From contig JAHRVQ010000080.1 of NCBI GenBank assembly GCA_019090615.1, positions 1 to 54,767 on the forward strand: a DNA stretch of 54,767 nucleotides. The letters are read 5' to 3'. A model generated the notes under the pieces. It did not search any database and was not told the DNA's origin. It saw only the letters and a program-made list of their open reading frames with translations. Below are positions 37,471 through 45,065 of the stretch, in pieces (the first letter of the stretch is position 1; each line of letters starts with the position of its first letter). The position numbers and the translations under genes are program-made. This stretch comes from Pseudomonadales bacterium (GTDB lineage Bacteria > Pseudomonadota > Gammaproteobacteria > Pseudomonadales > Azotimanducaceae).

Positions 37471-38229
37471 ATGTTGATTATGAAAATGTTTAATAAACCG
37501 TCCAGGTTTATAGTTCTATCGATTGTCAGTCTATGCTTCATCTGCTCAAATGCAAATGCGGTTATATTTGACGGCAACAGCCTGGCAGGTTGCTACGATC
37601 AGAAGGATACTAATAGTGCCGTCGGATCAATCACGCTTGATTTTTATCTTTGTGAAGATTTTAATTTCTTTCATGCAATCTTTGTCGGTGATTTTGTTGA
37701 TCAAGGTGACTCGGTTGATTTTGACTGGGAAGGAGAATACTGGGATGGCAGCGTAGAGCTTGCCCGCAGTTTGAATGTTGATAACAAACGTCAATTGCTG
37801 GCTTCTGGGACCGCCCGTCATTTAACCCCCGATGTCGCACCAACGTGGGAGTTCGAAGATTTGGTCGGCGGCGGAACCGGAATTAAAACCTTAGAAACAT
37901 TAGATGGTGTAGTCGGGTTTGTGCCGCACGACGATGCATATTCAGCCACCCTGCGACTCGATGAAGGACGAGCACTTTTTAATGAAGACCCCAACCCAAT
38001 GCCCTTTGAAAGAGGGTTTTTGCTAGAAGTCAAAGGCCGCCATGGTAATGGCCCTTTTTGTATTGAATATGCTGCGTCATCGGCGGGAGGGGGTTGTAAT
38101 AAATTTGCAGCGCCGAATTTTTTCCAGGTTCCAGTACCTGCCAGTATGCCTTTGGTGTTGGTTGGGCTGGTGGGGTTGTGCGTGACACGTAATAAAAAAC
38201 CAGGGGTTCCGCAGGCCGGATTACATTAA
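37471..38229 (+). CDS. PEP-CTERM-like protein, VPxPA variant
   Basis: A 252-residue exported protein. The signal peptide (about residues 12-30, FIVLSIVSLCFICSNANA) is clear. The C-terminus has VPVPASMPLVLVGLVGLCVTR, a variant of the PEP-CTERM signal with PxPA in place of PEP, ending with a short basic tail. Variant signals are seen in several exosortase subfamilies. The middle is beta-rich, with no enzyme motif. GGAGG precedes the ATG. It is isolated between two 82-bp direct repeats. Confidence 0.8.
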   Translation: MLIMKMFNKPSRFIVLSIVSLCFICSNANAVIFDGNSLAGCYDQKDTNSAVGSITLDFYLCEDFNFFHAIFVGDFVDQGDSVDFDWEGEYWDGSVELARSLNVDNKRQLLASGTARHLTPDVAPTWEFEDLVGGGTGIKTLETLDGVVGFVPHDDAYSATLRLDEGRALFNEDPNPMPFERGFLLEVKGRHGNGPFCIEYAASSAGGGCNKFAAPNFFQVPVPASMPLVLVGLVGLCVTRNKKPGVPQAGLH

Positions 38230-38746
38230 GGTTATTGGGTTATTCTGTAGCGTTGGCCGTTAGCCAAAAGCCAGAGTTGATGTTGGTTTGATAATAAATG
38301 GTCAGAAATAAATAGCGGTTGGGGGCTTAGAAAAACCACTAGTAGTAATATAGCGGATGATTGCTAAAACTGACTCTAAGCAACCCGCGACCTGAAATCG
38401 AGTTGTTTAAGGTCAAGAATCATCGCCCTGATCTACAATTGGTGGAGTGTGTTTACTCGTACGGTCAACCCTGGTGCCAAAGGGCATCAGGAAGCGATCA
38501 CGTCAAGGTCGCTGATGTTAACGAGTGTAGGTCGTCTCACCGACACAGGCAAACAAAAAACATGACCAGCCAGCATGGCCGCCAGCCAATGGGTGAGTTT
38601 TTTTGTTCGCTATAACAAAATACACCGCAGTTCAGCTCGATTGGCGCGCAGTGCGGGATGCCCTGGAAAAATAGCTGTTGTAACTGATCCGACCAGATAA
38701 CCTTAAATACTTAGCTGGTAGCTTGTCTTTTTTACGGTGTAGTGTG
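38230..38746. other. Gap holding second 82-bp repeat copy
   Basis: No supported gene. A frame at 38361-38615 has no family match and no ribosome site. It contains the repeat copy at 38641-38722. Confidence 0.4.
38641..38722. repeat. 82-bp direct repeat, copy 2
   Basis: Copy of 36210-36291 with three differences (one is the synonymous GAC to GAT). The frame WRAVRDALEK-stop is kept, but the sequence before it is unrelated to the decarboxylase. Confidence 0.8.
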
Positions 38747-39142
38747 CTACTGATATAACATTGCCCGCTGCACGCTGTCTAATAACACGCGCTGTATGAA
38801 CGGTTTCTCAAAATAATCCCATGCGCCAGATTTTAGCGCATTAACTGCCATCGAGATATCACTAGAGTTGGCTAACATGATAACAGGTATATTGATGCCG
38901 TCTGCATGAAGTTTATGTAAAAGGTTTATACCGCTTATATCCGGCAACACCGCTTCGGCTACCACACAACTGGGGGGCGAGCTGACTATGGTTTGAAGCA
39001 AGGCCTGGCCATCGGTAAATACACTTGCCTGAATGTTTGCCGTTTTGAGTAAAAATTGAATGCCGTTGCCTACTTCCAGGTCACTATCGGCGATGTAAAC
39101 CACGGTTGGCTTGCGGATAAGACAGTTGGCTTTATTGGTCAT
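38747..39142 (-). CDS. FixT-like degenerate stand-alone receiver
   Basis: A 131-residue single receiver domain. Alignment to the FixJ receiver next door without gaps places Glu63 at the phosphoacceptor Asp54, Ala91 at the conserved Thr82, and Ser20 in place of one acidic-pocket Asp. Lys113 is kept, and the spacing Asp19-Glu63-Ala91-Lys113 (44, 28, 22 residues) equals that of FixJ. It therefore cannot take a normal phosphoryl group. In Sinorhizobium and Caulobacter, FixT is a stand-alone receiver-like protein under FixK control that inhibits FixL. An FNR-type box lies at 39263-39276, upstream. I infer a FixT role; homology at the sequence level was not tested. Confidence 0.75.
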   Translation of the reverse strand: MTNKANCLIRKPTVVYIADSDLEVGNGIQFLLKTANIQASVFTDGQALLQTIVSSPPSCVVAEAVLPDISGINLLHKLHADGINIPVIMLANSSDISMAVNALKSGAWDYFEKPFIQRVLLDSVQRAMLYQ

Positions 39143-39262
39143 TATAGTTCAGGGGTATGGGTTAGATTCTAAATGGTCGGGTCTTATTCTGATTGCATTA
39201 CTAAAATCGTGCGGCCAGCAATGACCTTGTATAAGAATTTATAGCAAGCAGAATATATGTAG

Positions 39263-39276
39263 TTGATCTGTGTCAA
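39263..39276 (-). promoter_or_regulatory. FNR/Anr-type box upstream of FixT-like gene
   Basis: TTGATCTGTGTCAA matches 9 of 10 consensus positions of TTGAT-N4-ATCAA. Its centre is 127 bases upstream of the FixT-like start, downstream of the fixJ terminator. Confidence 0.7.
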
Positions 39277-39310
39277 CTGCCTATCAATACAGCGCGTCAT
39301 TACAGATCAT

Positions 39311-39332
39311 AAAAAAAGCCTATCAATCAGGC
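39311..39332 (-). terminator. Terminator after fixJ
   Basis: On the minus strand GCCT-N7-AGGC is followed by a run of seven T. The stem is short (4 bp plus closing pairs) but the T-run is clear. It ends the fixLJ transcript 15 bases past fixJ. Confidence 0.6.
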
Positions 39333-39347
39333 GCAGTGAATGCTCAA

Positions 39348-39962
39348 CTAATTTTGTTCTTGCTTGACTAGTTGTATTAATTTCACCAGTTCTGCCAGGG
39401 ACCGCGCTTGCATTTTTTCCATTACATGGGAGCGATGAACTTCAACTGTGCGATGACTCAAACTAAGATCAGCAGCAATAACCTTATTGGCCTTCCCCGC
39501 CACTACCTTGTCCAGAACCTGCTTTTCTCTATTAGTCAAGCTAGACAGGCGTCGAATGATGGCGTCTTTTGCATCCTTCTTACTGCGTAGTTGTTTATCC
39601 TTGTCGATGGCTGTATTGATACAATCTAAAAGTTCCTGGTCGCGAAAGGGTTTTGTCAGGAAGTCCTCGGCACCGTTTTTTATGGCGCCCACTGCCATGG
39701 GGACATCACCGTGCCCGGTGATAAAAATAATGGGTAATTGTGAGTTGCGTTGCTGTAATTCCTGCAGTAACTCGAGGCCGCTCATACCGGGCATACGAAT
39801 ATCCGATACCAGACAGCCAGGGCAATCGGGGTCGAATAGTGTTAGAAACTCCTTTGCCGAGGCATAGGCGCTGGCATTTAATTGCACGGATTTCATCAGG
39901 AATAGCAGCGCTTCTCGCACTGATTTATCATCGTCGACAATGAATACAGAAGGTTCGGTCAC
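39348..39962 (-). CDS. fixJ: FixJ-family response regulator
   Basis: A 204-residue regulator: receiver domain (1-120) with acidic pocket Asp10-Asp11, phosphoacceptor Asp54, Thr82 and Lys104, and a LuxR/FixJ-type helix-turn-helix at about 140-200 (LTNREKQVLDKVVAGKANKVIA). The start is GTG at 39962, which gives the family start TEPSVFIVDDD and overlaps the fixL stop (GTGA). It is phosphorylated by the FixL kinase and activates oxygen-regulated genes. The upstream longer frame to 40007 is not the start. Confidence 0.88.
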   Translation of the reverse strand: MTEPSVFIVDDDKSVREALLFLMKSVQLNASAYASAKEFLTLFDPDCPGCLVSDIRMPGMSGLELLQELQQRNSQLPIIFITGHGDVPMAVGAIKNGAEDFLTKPFRDQELLDCINTAIDKDKQLRSKKDAKDAIIRRLSSLTNREKQVLDKVVAGKANKVIAADLSLSHRTVEVHRSHVMEKMQARSLAELVKLIQLVKQEQN

Positions 39963-41119
39963 AGTGTTATGCCCACCGCTGTTGGCAGCGTAAAAGAGAA
40001 GGTGCAACCCTTGTCCGGATTGCGCCGGAAGCGAATTATTCCCTGGTGACTCGCGATGATTGACTGGCAGATGGCAAGCCCCATACCCAGGCCTGCTGAT
40101 TTAGTGGTAAAAAAAGCATCAAACATTTGTTCTTCAAGTGCTTCTGCCAGCCCCTCTCCATTATCGTGGACGGATATTTCAGCCGTATTTTCATCCAGTT
40201 TTGTAGTCCGAATGATGACCTGCTTCTGGTCCTGAGCGTTCGTCATACTTTCAATCGCATTGTTAATCAGGTTTAAGGCTACCTGTTGAACCTGAATGCC
40301 ATCGACCATCACTAGTAAATCTGGGTGTTCTGACAATTGCAGTTGTAAGGTTACACCCAGTTCTTTTGCATGAACTTCGGCCAATGATGCTACCTCACTG
40401 ATCAGCGCATTACAGTTTTGCGGTTGATGTTTAATATTGGTTTTTTTTGCGAAATTACGGATTTTTCCGATAACCTGTGCTGCGCGTTCTGCCTGGCCAG
40501 TTATTTTTTGCTGTGCTGCTAGTAATTCTGTTGTGTCCGCAGCCTTTGAATTTAGCATACGGATGCTCCCCTGAGCGTAGGTGGAAATTGCTGTCAGGGG
40601 TTGATTTATTTCGTGCGCAATGCCCGTAACCATCTCACCTAAGGTGGAAATACGGGCGACGTGGGCAAGCTTTTCCTGTAGTTTGCGTATTTCTATTTCG
40701 TGCTGTTCTAATTGCCGTTGCTGTTGCTGTCTGGTTGTTAAGTCATGGATAATGCCAACGAAGTTGTCACCGTCACTATTCTTAATATGGCCGACAGAAA
40801 GATACATTGGAAAAACAGAATGATCTTTTTTTACGCCAGTGGTTTCTCGACCTAAACCGATGATTTTTCTCTGGCCTGTTTCAAGGTAATTTTTCATATA
40901 GCCATCATGATGCAGGTTATCTTTTTCGGGCATCAACATCTTTATATTTTTACCCATAATTTCCTTTTTCTGGTAGCCAAATAGCTTTGTTGCAGCTGGA
41001 TTTACCACCAGCATAATACCTGTGCTATCGCTCACTATAATGCTATCGACTGCTGCATCCAACAATGCCGCGAAGGAATTATGCGAGGTGAGTTCGTAGT
41101 TCATGTTCTGGTCCAGCAT
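39959..41119 (-). CDS. fixL: FixL-type haem-PAS sensor kinase
   Basis: A 386-residue cytoplasmic kinase. The PAS domain has the FixL signature: proximal haem ligand His71 in HHDGYMKNY and the distal Arg91 in GLGRETTG, both as in rhizobial FixL (His200 and Arg220 of B. japonicum). The H-box HEINQPL has the phosphoacceptor His169, and the ATP-binding part has NLINNAIESM, DNGEGL and GLGMGLAI. Oxygen binding to the haem should inhibit the kinase. There are no membrane segments. The start is placed at ATG 41119 because the longer TTG frame to 41248 runs through a tandem repeat. It is coupled to fixJ. Confidence 0.85.
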   Translation of the reverse strand: MLDQNMNYELTSHNSFAALLDAAVDSIIVSDSTGIMLVVNPAATKLFGYQKKEIMGKNIKMLMPEKDNLHHDGYMKNYLETGQRKIIGLGRETTGVKKDHSVFPMYLSVGHIKNSDGDNFVGIIHDLTTRQQQQRQLEQHEIEIRKLQEKLAHVARISTLGEMVTGIAHEINQPLTAISTYAQGSIRMLNSKAADTTELLAAQQKITGQAERAAQVIGKIRNFAKKTNIKHQPQNCNALISEVASLAEVHAKELGVTLQLQLSEHPDLLVMVDGIQVQQVALNLINNAIESMTNAQDQKQVIIRTTKLDENTAEISVHDNGEGLAEALEEQMFDAFFTTKSAGLGMGLAICQSIIASHQGIIRFRRNPDKGCTFSFTLPTAVGITL

Positions 41120-41160
41120 TGGAGTAGGGGAAGTTGGGGTTTCAATTCGCGCACTGCGCT

Positions 41161-41220
41161 TAGAGCTCTGCCTCTGTGAGTTCTGCCTCTGTGAGTTCTG
41201 CCTCTGCGAGCTCTGTATCT
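41161..41220. repeat. 15-bp tandem repeat, 4 copies
   Basis: Four units close to GTGAGTTCTGCCTCT, upstream of fixL. If the longer frame were translated, it would give Gln/Ser-rich residues; a leader position is more likely. Confidence 0.75.
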
Positions 41221-41280
41221 GAGAGCTATGCCAGGCAAATAGTAACAAGAACTATCGCCGTATATGAGGTCGAAATCCAT

Positions 41281-41316
41281 ATTAATTACGTGATTAATTA
41301 CGTGATTAATTACGCG
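41281..41316. repeat. 12-bp tandem repeat, 3 copies
   Basis: Two exact ATTAATTACGTG units and a third with one change, between the divergent fixL and FNR-type genes. It may overlap their promoters. Confidence 0.8.
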
Positions 41317-41434
41317 ACTGTGGGTGAAACTAAGGGTTTTCCCTTATATCTTTGCGCATAACCTCTCATATCTTAGTTTTTTTAACATGTTTATTATTAT
41401 TCGTAAGTTATTACCATAATACGTGGGGTACATC

Positions 41435-42244
41435 ATGTATACGCAAGCAAATACTGCGGCTGCAGCTAAGGTCAAGATCAAGGCTGGCTTTGGTCTGGAT
41501 AAATGCAATAAATTACAAGAACTGCCTTGTTCAACCAGGGGTTCTTTTAAACAGAACTGCAACTGTTGTTCCATGCACATTGTGTGTCTGGCAAAATCTG
41601 TTGGCGAAGAGAGCAGGCAAGTATTAAATGGGTTTATTCAACACCCTCGGCCGCTACGCAAAGGTGAGCATTTTTATCGCCAGAACGATGACTTTGTAGC
41701 ACTATATGTTGTAAATTCTGGTGCCGTAAAAACCTATTTTATTAACCAGCAGGGAGAGGAGTATATTACCGGGATGTATTTGCCAGGTGAGTTGTTTGGC
41801 GTGGATGGCATGGACATAGGCCGACATAGATACTCTGCTAAGGCCCTTGATACTAGTTCAATTTGCGAGTTTGGCTATTCAAACCTTGAGCAGAGTTGCC
41901 AGTCGTTCCCGGATATTCAACGTAGGCTCACAGAAATACTTTGTGCAGAAATATTCCAGAAGCAACAGCCGTTATTGTCAATGCGTCAAAATTCAGCCGA
42001 GCAACGTCTGGCAACTTTTTTGACAGATCTATCCGCCCGGCTCCAGTCCTCAGGGTTGTCTGCAACGGAGTTTAACCTGCCATTATCACGCCGGGATATT
42101 GCAAGTTACCTGGGGCTGGTAGAAGAGACTATGAGTCGCACATTTTCACGTTTACAAAAGCGACAGATAGTGCGCGTGAGCAGTCGATCAGTAATCATTA
42201 CGGATTTACCAGCCTTGCAGGCATTGTCTATGAATCGGTGTTGA
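41435..42244 (+). CDS. FNR/Anr-type oxygen-sensing regulator
   Basis: A 269-residue Crp/Fnr regulator. Cys42-x2-Cys45-x5-Cys51 has the FNR spacing, and Cys144 in ALDTSSICEFGY matches FNR Cys122, so all four [4Fe-4S] ligands are present. The cAMP-receptor-like domain and the C-terminal helix-turn-helix, with the DNA-reading helix ETMSRTFSRLQ, follow. Low oxygen should build the cluster and cause DNA binding to TTGAT-N4-ATCAA sites, several of which lie nearby. I start at ATG 41435 with GGGG 6 bases ahead, rather than GTG 41423. It is divergent from fixL. The role may equal FixK/FnrN in rhizobia. Confidence 0.9.
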   Translation: MYTQANTAAAAKVKIKAGFGLDKCNKLQELPCSTRGSFKQNCNCCSMHIVCLAKSVGEESRQVLNGFIQHPRPLRKGEHFYRQNDDFVALYVVNSGAVKTYFINQQGEEYITGMYLPGELFGVDGMDIGRHRYSAKALDTSSICEFGYSNLEQSCQSFPDIQRRLTEILCAEIFQKQQPLLSMRQNSAEQRLATFLTDLSARLQSSGLSATEFNLPLSRRDIASYLGLVEETMSRTFSRLQKRQIVRVSSRSVIITDLPALQALSMNRC

Positions 42245-42294
42245 ACTGTTCCAGGATATTTGCCTAGCAGTAGTAGCCGGTTTTGGGAGCGTTC

Positions 42295-42342
42295 TTATTA
42301 AGACGGTTATTAAGACGGTTATTAAGACGGTTAGTAAGATAG
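42295..42342. repeat. 12-bp tandem repeat, 4 copies
   Basis: Three exact TTATTAAGACGG units and a fourth with changes, in the convergent gap between the FNR-type and membrane-protein genes. Confidence 0.8.
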
Positions 42343-42435
42343 TTATTTGCCGGTGGATTAAAGTCTTGAAATTTTCTCTGTAGGATTGATTGTTTAGCAA
42401 AGTTGACACAGGGAGACAAGTAAGCGTTTTCTGAA

Positions 42436-43218
42436 TCAATCAATCGGTTGAAATTCAGGGTATAGTTTTACCATACATTTTGGGCAAATACCGTGGGAAA
42501 AACTGGCCTCTGAATGCAACGTTATGTATTGCTCCATGCGTTGATATTGACCGTTCTCATCACGTATGTCTTTACAGTTTGCGCAGATTGGTAACATACC
42601 TTTGAGTAGCTTGATACTATTTAGCCTTTGAAATGCCAGAAAATGAGCAGATTCAGTTTGATAGGCTGCAAATTGAGCGAAGCTCGCAGCGCCAAGTAAT
42701 GCCAATGATAGACTCACAGCCTGGGTTAGAGTATAAAATTCTGGTGCCGTAAACATCATCCAGGCATCAAGTGTAATAAGCACAAGCGCACAGGCCGCTT
42801 TGATCAATAAATTTAAAGGTGAGGCAACGGTCAGAACCATAATAATTAGCAGATCAACTGTTAGTATTGACCAGTCAGAACTTGGCAATGTTGTTTTAAC
42901 GGCTAAAACTGCCGACATAAATATCGCGCCAATGATATTGGCGTTCATGGTTAATTGTTGAGGGTTTATATCTTTTCGGATATGCCAATATCCTCCCACA
43001 GTGATGGCAAACAGGAAACTATTGAATATAATCAGGTTTGGCATTCCGCCTAGCCACTGAGTAATGACATTGGCAATGGAGAAGGCGGCAAATAACAAGT
43101 ATAAAACACGCAATTGTTTGACTTTTCGCGATAGTGAATAAAGCTCGTACTGATAATGCAGGCCGCTATTACGCAACCAGAGCAGTGGCGACCAATATAA
43201 GTTTTCGTTAGTATCCAT
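42436..43218 (-). CDS. Membrane protein with C-terminal CxxC...CxxC module
   Basis: A 260-residue protein. About six hydrophobic segments occupy residues 35-200. The C-terminal 50 residues contain ICANCKDIRDENGQY and HGICPKCMVKLYP. This CxxC...CxxC tail is found at the end of many bacterial sensor proteins and receiver proteins, where it follows PAS, GAF or transmembrane sensing parts. The four cysteines could bind a metal or act as a redox switch, which would fit the oxygen-response island. The function is not established. It is convergent with the FNR-type gene. Confidence 0.7.
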   Translation of the reverse strand: MDTNENLYWSPLLWLRNSGLHYQYELYSLSRKVKQLRVLYLLFAAFSIANVITQWLGGMPNLIIFNSFLFAITVGGYWHIRKDINPQQLTMNANIIGAIFMSAVLAVKTTLPSSDWSILTVDLLIIMVLTVASPLNLLIKAACALVLITLDAWMMFTAPEFYTLTQAVSLSLALLGAASFAQFAAYQTESAHFLAFQRLNSIKLLKGMLPICANCKDIRDENGQYQRMEQYITLHSEASFSHGICPKCMVKLYPEFQPID

Positions 43219-43758
43219 TAGGCTTTCCCTGTATTACACACCAGATAGAATATTGACGTAACGACCCGATAGCAGTGTAGGTCAGGTGGCTTTTGGTGAT
43301 TGGTCTTTGAGCAACCTACCTTGTTGAGGTGCCTGCACTTGGTCCAGAATACCCGCCAGCAAAAGTTATTGTTGGCCGAATTGTGTATAATTTAAGTTAA
43401 ACCAGGAATGAAGTTATCTTTAGTTGATTGACAATAGCCTACCCTACGCGCCATAACTGTTAATGTCAGCCCTTATTGATTAAATGGCTGGCTTAGTCAA
43501 TTGTTGCTTTGCTTACGCATCGCAATGGCGATTGCTCTTTAATCAATAGTTCGCTGGCCAATTATCGCGCAGGATTCGGCAGACCTCTTGCTGATTTTTA
43601 CCGTCTAAATAATTTTCGGCAGATCGAAAATGATACTGCAGTGGCAAAAAAAAGCGGCCGTTATGGCGTGTATCCTCGAACTCCTGAAATCGTACCCTGT
43701 ACACTATTTTATAGAGTCGTTATATTCAGTGATCAAAAAATTAAAGGAGATGCTTGAT
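43219..43758. other. Intergenic gap upstream of DUF4345-like gene
   Basis: No supported gene; an 82-residue frame at 43509-43757 lacks family match. No clean FNR box is visible, unlike the genes to the right. Confidence 0.4.
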
Positions 43759-44148
43759 ATGTTAAGCAAAGTTGTACTATGGGGAACTGCCATCATCTTT
43801 ATGGGTTATGGCCTGGTCTGTTTTTTTGACCCTCAAATACCCGCTGCATACAGTGGTCTCGGTTTGAATAATGGTGATTCATGGGTTGAAACGGCAGCAA
43901 TGTACGGCGGGCTGCAAGCAGGGCTCGGTATATTTTGCCTGGTTGCGGCCTTGAGACCTGGTTATAGCCAGGCAGGTTTGCTGCTGATTATTTGTACTAT
44001 CGGTGGTCTTGCCAGTGCGCGTGGTATCTCCTTTGTACTCGCTAGCGACCCGGTGACTTCATATACCTATGGAGCGTTGGGATATGAAGCATTGACCGCA
44101 ATATTAGCAGCAGTGGCATTTTTTGGCGCTGGTACAGAAGCGGCATAA
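43759..44148 (+). CDS. DUF4345-like four-helix membrane protein
   Basis: A 129-residue membrane protein with four hydrophobic segments (about 5-25, 45-65, 70-90, 105-125) and the signatures PQIPAAYSGLGL, MYGGLQAGLGIF and ARGISFVL seen in DUF4345 proteins. The function is unknown. AAGGAG at 43744-43749 lies 9 bases before ATG 43759, so the longer frame from 43630 is not the start. It is the only gene in this stretch read on the plus strand. Confidence 0.8.
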   Translation: MLSKVVLWGTAIIFMGYGLVCFFDPQIPAAYSGLGLNNGDSWVETAAMYGGLQAGLGIFCLVAALRPGYSQAGLLLIICTIGGLASARGISFVLASDPVTSYTYGALGYEALTAILAAVAFFGAGTEAA

Positions 44149-44283
44149 CTGTGCCCTGGTGGTGACCCAAATAATCTGTTAAAAACGACATGCAGAGTTA
44201 GAAAGGGAGCCTCTACAAGAAGGTCAGCGGCAGAAAGTTTGCTAAATGGTTAATATCTGACGACTATTAATGCCTGGCGAGTT

Positions 44284-44332
44284 CTAATTTCTAGAGACCG
44301 CTAATTTCTAGAGACCGCTAATTTCTAGAGAC
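44284..44332. repeat. 17-bp tandem repeat, 3 copies
   Basis: Three near-identical units of CTAATTTCTAGAGACCG. The third contains the stop codon of the 73-residue gene, so the array spans the gene end and its immediate downstream region. Confidence 0.8.
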
Positions 44333-44539
44333 ATAGTAAGTGCCGTCGTCATCGATGTTATCTATTAAAAACGCTATTTCACTCTGGATGTCTTTGGCGT
44401 CGCGGCCATTTTGCTTGTAAACTTCTACTAGTTTCCACACCAAAGCCTGGCCATAGGCGTTAAGGTCGATATTTTCAGCAGCGGCTTCAGCTATACCGGC
44501 GTCCAGATGTGCTTTTGCGAGCTTATAGGCGTTTGTCAT
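44318..44539 (-). CDS. Small conserved-looking helical protein, FNR-box gene
   Basis: A 73-residue acidic, mostly helical protein (LAKAHLDAGIAEAAAENIDLNAYGQALVWKLVEVY), with no family I can name. GGAAA lies before the ATG and an FNR-type box sits at 44587-44600, 54 bases upstream. Its end overlaps a tandem repeat, so the last residues (VSRN) are encoded by repeat DNA. Induction at low oxygen is the best clue to its role. Confidence 0.65.
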   Translation of the reverse strand: MTNAYKLAKAHLDAGIAEAAAENIDLNAYGQALVWKLVEVYKQNGRDAKDIQSEIAFLIDNIDDDGTYYVSRN

Positions 44540-44586
44540 TGTTTATTTCCAAAAATTATTTTTAAAAAATCACGGGTATTAATTAC

Positions 44587-44600
44587 CTGATTTAAGTCAA
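44587..44600 (-). promoter_or_regulatory. FNR/Anr-type box upstream of 73-residue gene
   Basis: CTGATTTAAGTCAA matches 8 of 10 consensus positions. Its centre is 54 bases upstream of the ATG at 44539. Confidence 0.55.
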
Positions 44601-44645
44601 TGGATGCAAGCTAACCAATAAAATTATGCGTACTTATCTATTGGT

Positions 44646-44846
44646 CTAATGATTGGGCCGGGGTTTGATAATCGCCCTGCTTAAATTGCGAATACGGCGT
44701 TGCTTGAGTGCGCGATTTTTCTTTATGCGCAGTTGGTTATTATCCTTAATAATTACAACCGGCAGTTTTTTAGAACGTCTGCTGCGTAAATCGTCAGGGT
44801 CCAGAACTGCACCATGTTGTATGTCTAACGACTCTCTTTCGCTCAC
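44646..44846 (-). CDS. Small basic protein, FNR-box gene
   Basis: A 66-residue protein that becomes strongly basic (KKLPVVIIKDNNQLRIKKNR, then KQRRIRNLSRAIIKPRP). I do not recognise it. The basic tail suggests nucleic-acid or ribosome binding. The start is GTG 44846 with AGGGAG 7 bases ahead. An excellent FNR-type box lies at 44904-44917, with its centre 64 bases upstream, the usual spacing for an activated promoter plus a short leader. Confidence 0.6.
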   Translation of the reverse strand: MSERESLDIQHGAVLDPDDLRSRRSKKLPVVIIKDNNQLRIKKNRALKQRRIRNLSRAIIKPRPNH

Positions 44847-44903
44847 ATTAAACTCCCTGAGAACAGTATTAAATTTACATTACCATGCCATTGAGTGGAA
44901 CAA

Positions 44904-44917
44904 ATTGATCTGAGTCA
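44904..44917 (-). promoter_or_regulatory. FNR/Anr-type box upstream of 66-residue gene
   Basis: TTGATCTGAGTCAA matches 9 of 10 consensus positions. Confidence 0.7.
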
Positions 44918-45005
44918 ATATCTGATATTCTGTGTTGACCGGACAATTTTTAGTCTGTCAGTGATCGCGTCGTTGCTGGGGCTTATTTCAACTATACAGT
45001 GTTTG

Positions 45006-45037
45006 ATAAACATGGTCGCTAATAAACATGGTCGCAA
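45006..45037. repeat. 16-bp tandem repeat, 2 copies
   Basis: Two units of ATAAACATGGTCGCTA (second with one change), in the gap between the 66-residue gene and the amidohydrolase end. Confidence 0.7.
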
Positions 45038-45065
45038 ATAACCGCCTGCAAAATACCAGAAATTA

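Noticed and set aside
38361-38615. An 84-residue open frame in the gap before the FixT-like gene
   Set aside because: No recognisable domain and no ribosome site. It probably results from the low stop density here.
38747-39142. The 131-residue protein as an ordinary CheY-like response regulator
   Set aside because: The phosphoacceptor Asp and conserved Thr are replaced, so the standard mechanism does not apply.
41120-41248. FixL beginning at TTG 41248 with a Gln/Ser-rich head
   Set aside because: The head is encoded by 15-bp tandem repeats with no ribosome site, and FixL homologues start near the PAS domain.
43509-43757. An 82-residue frame ahead of the DUF4345-like gene
   Set aside because: It overlaps the leader of the well-supported gene at 43759 and lacks any family feature.
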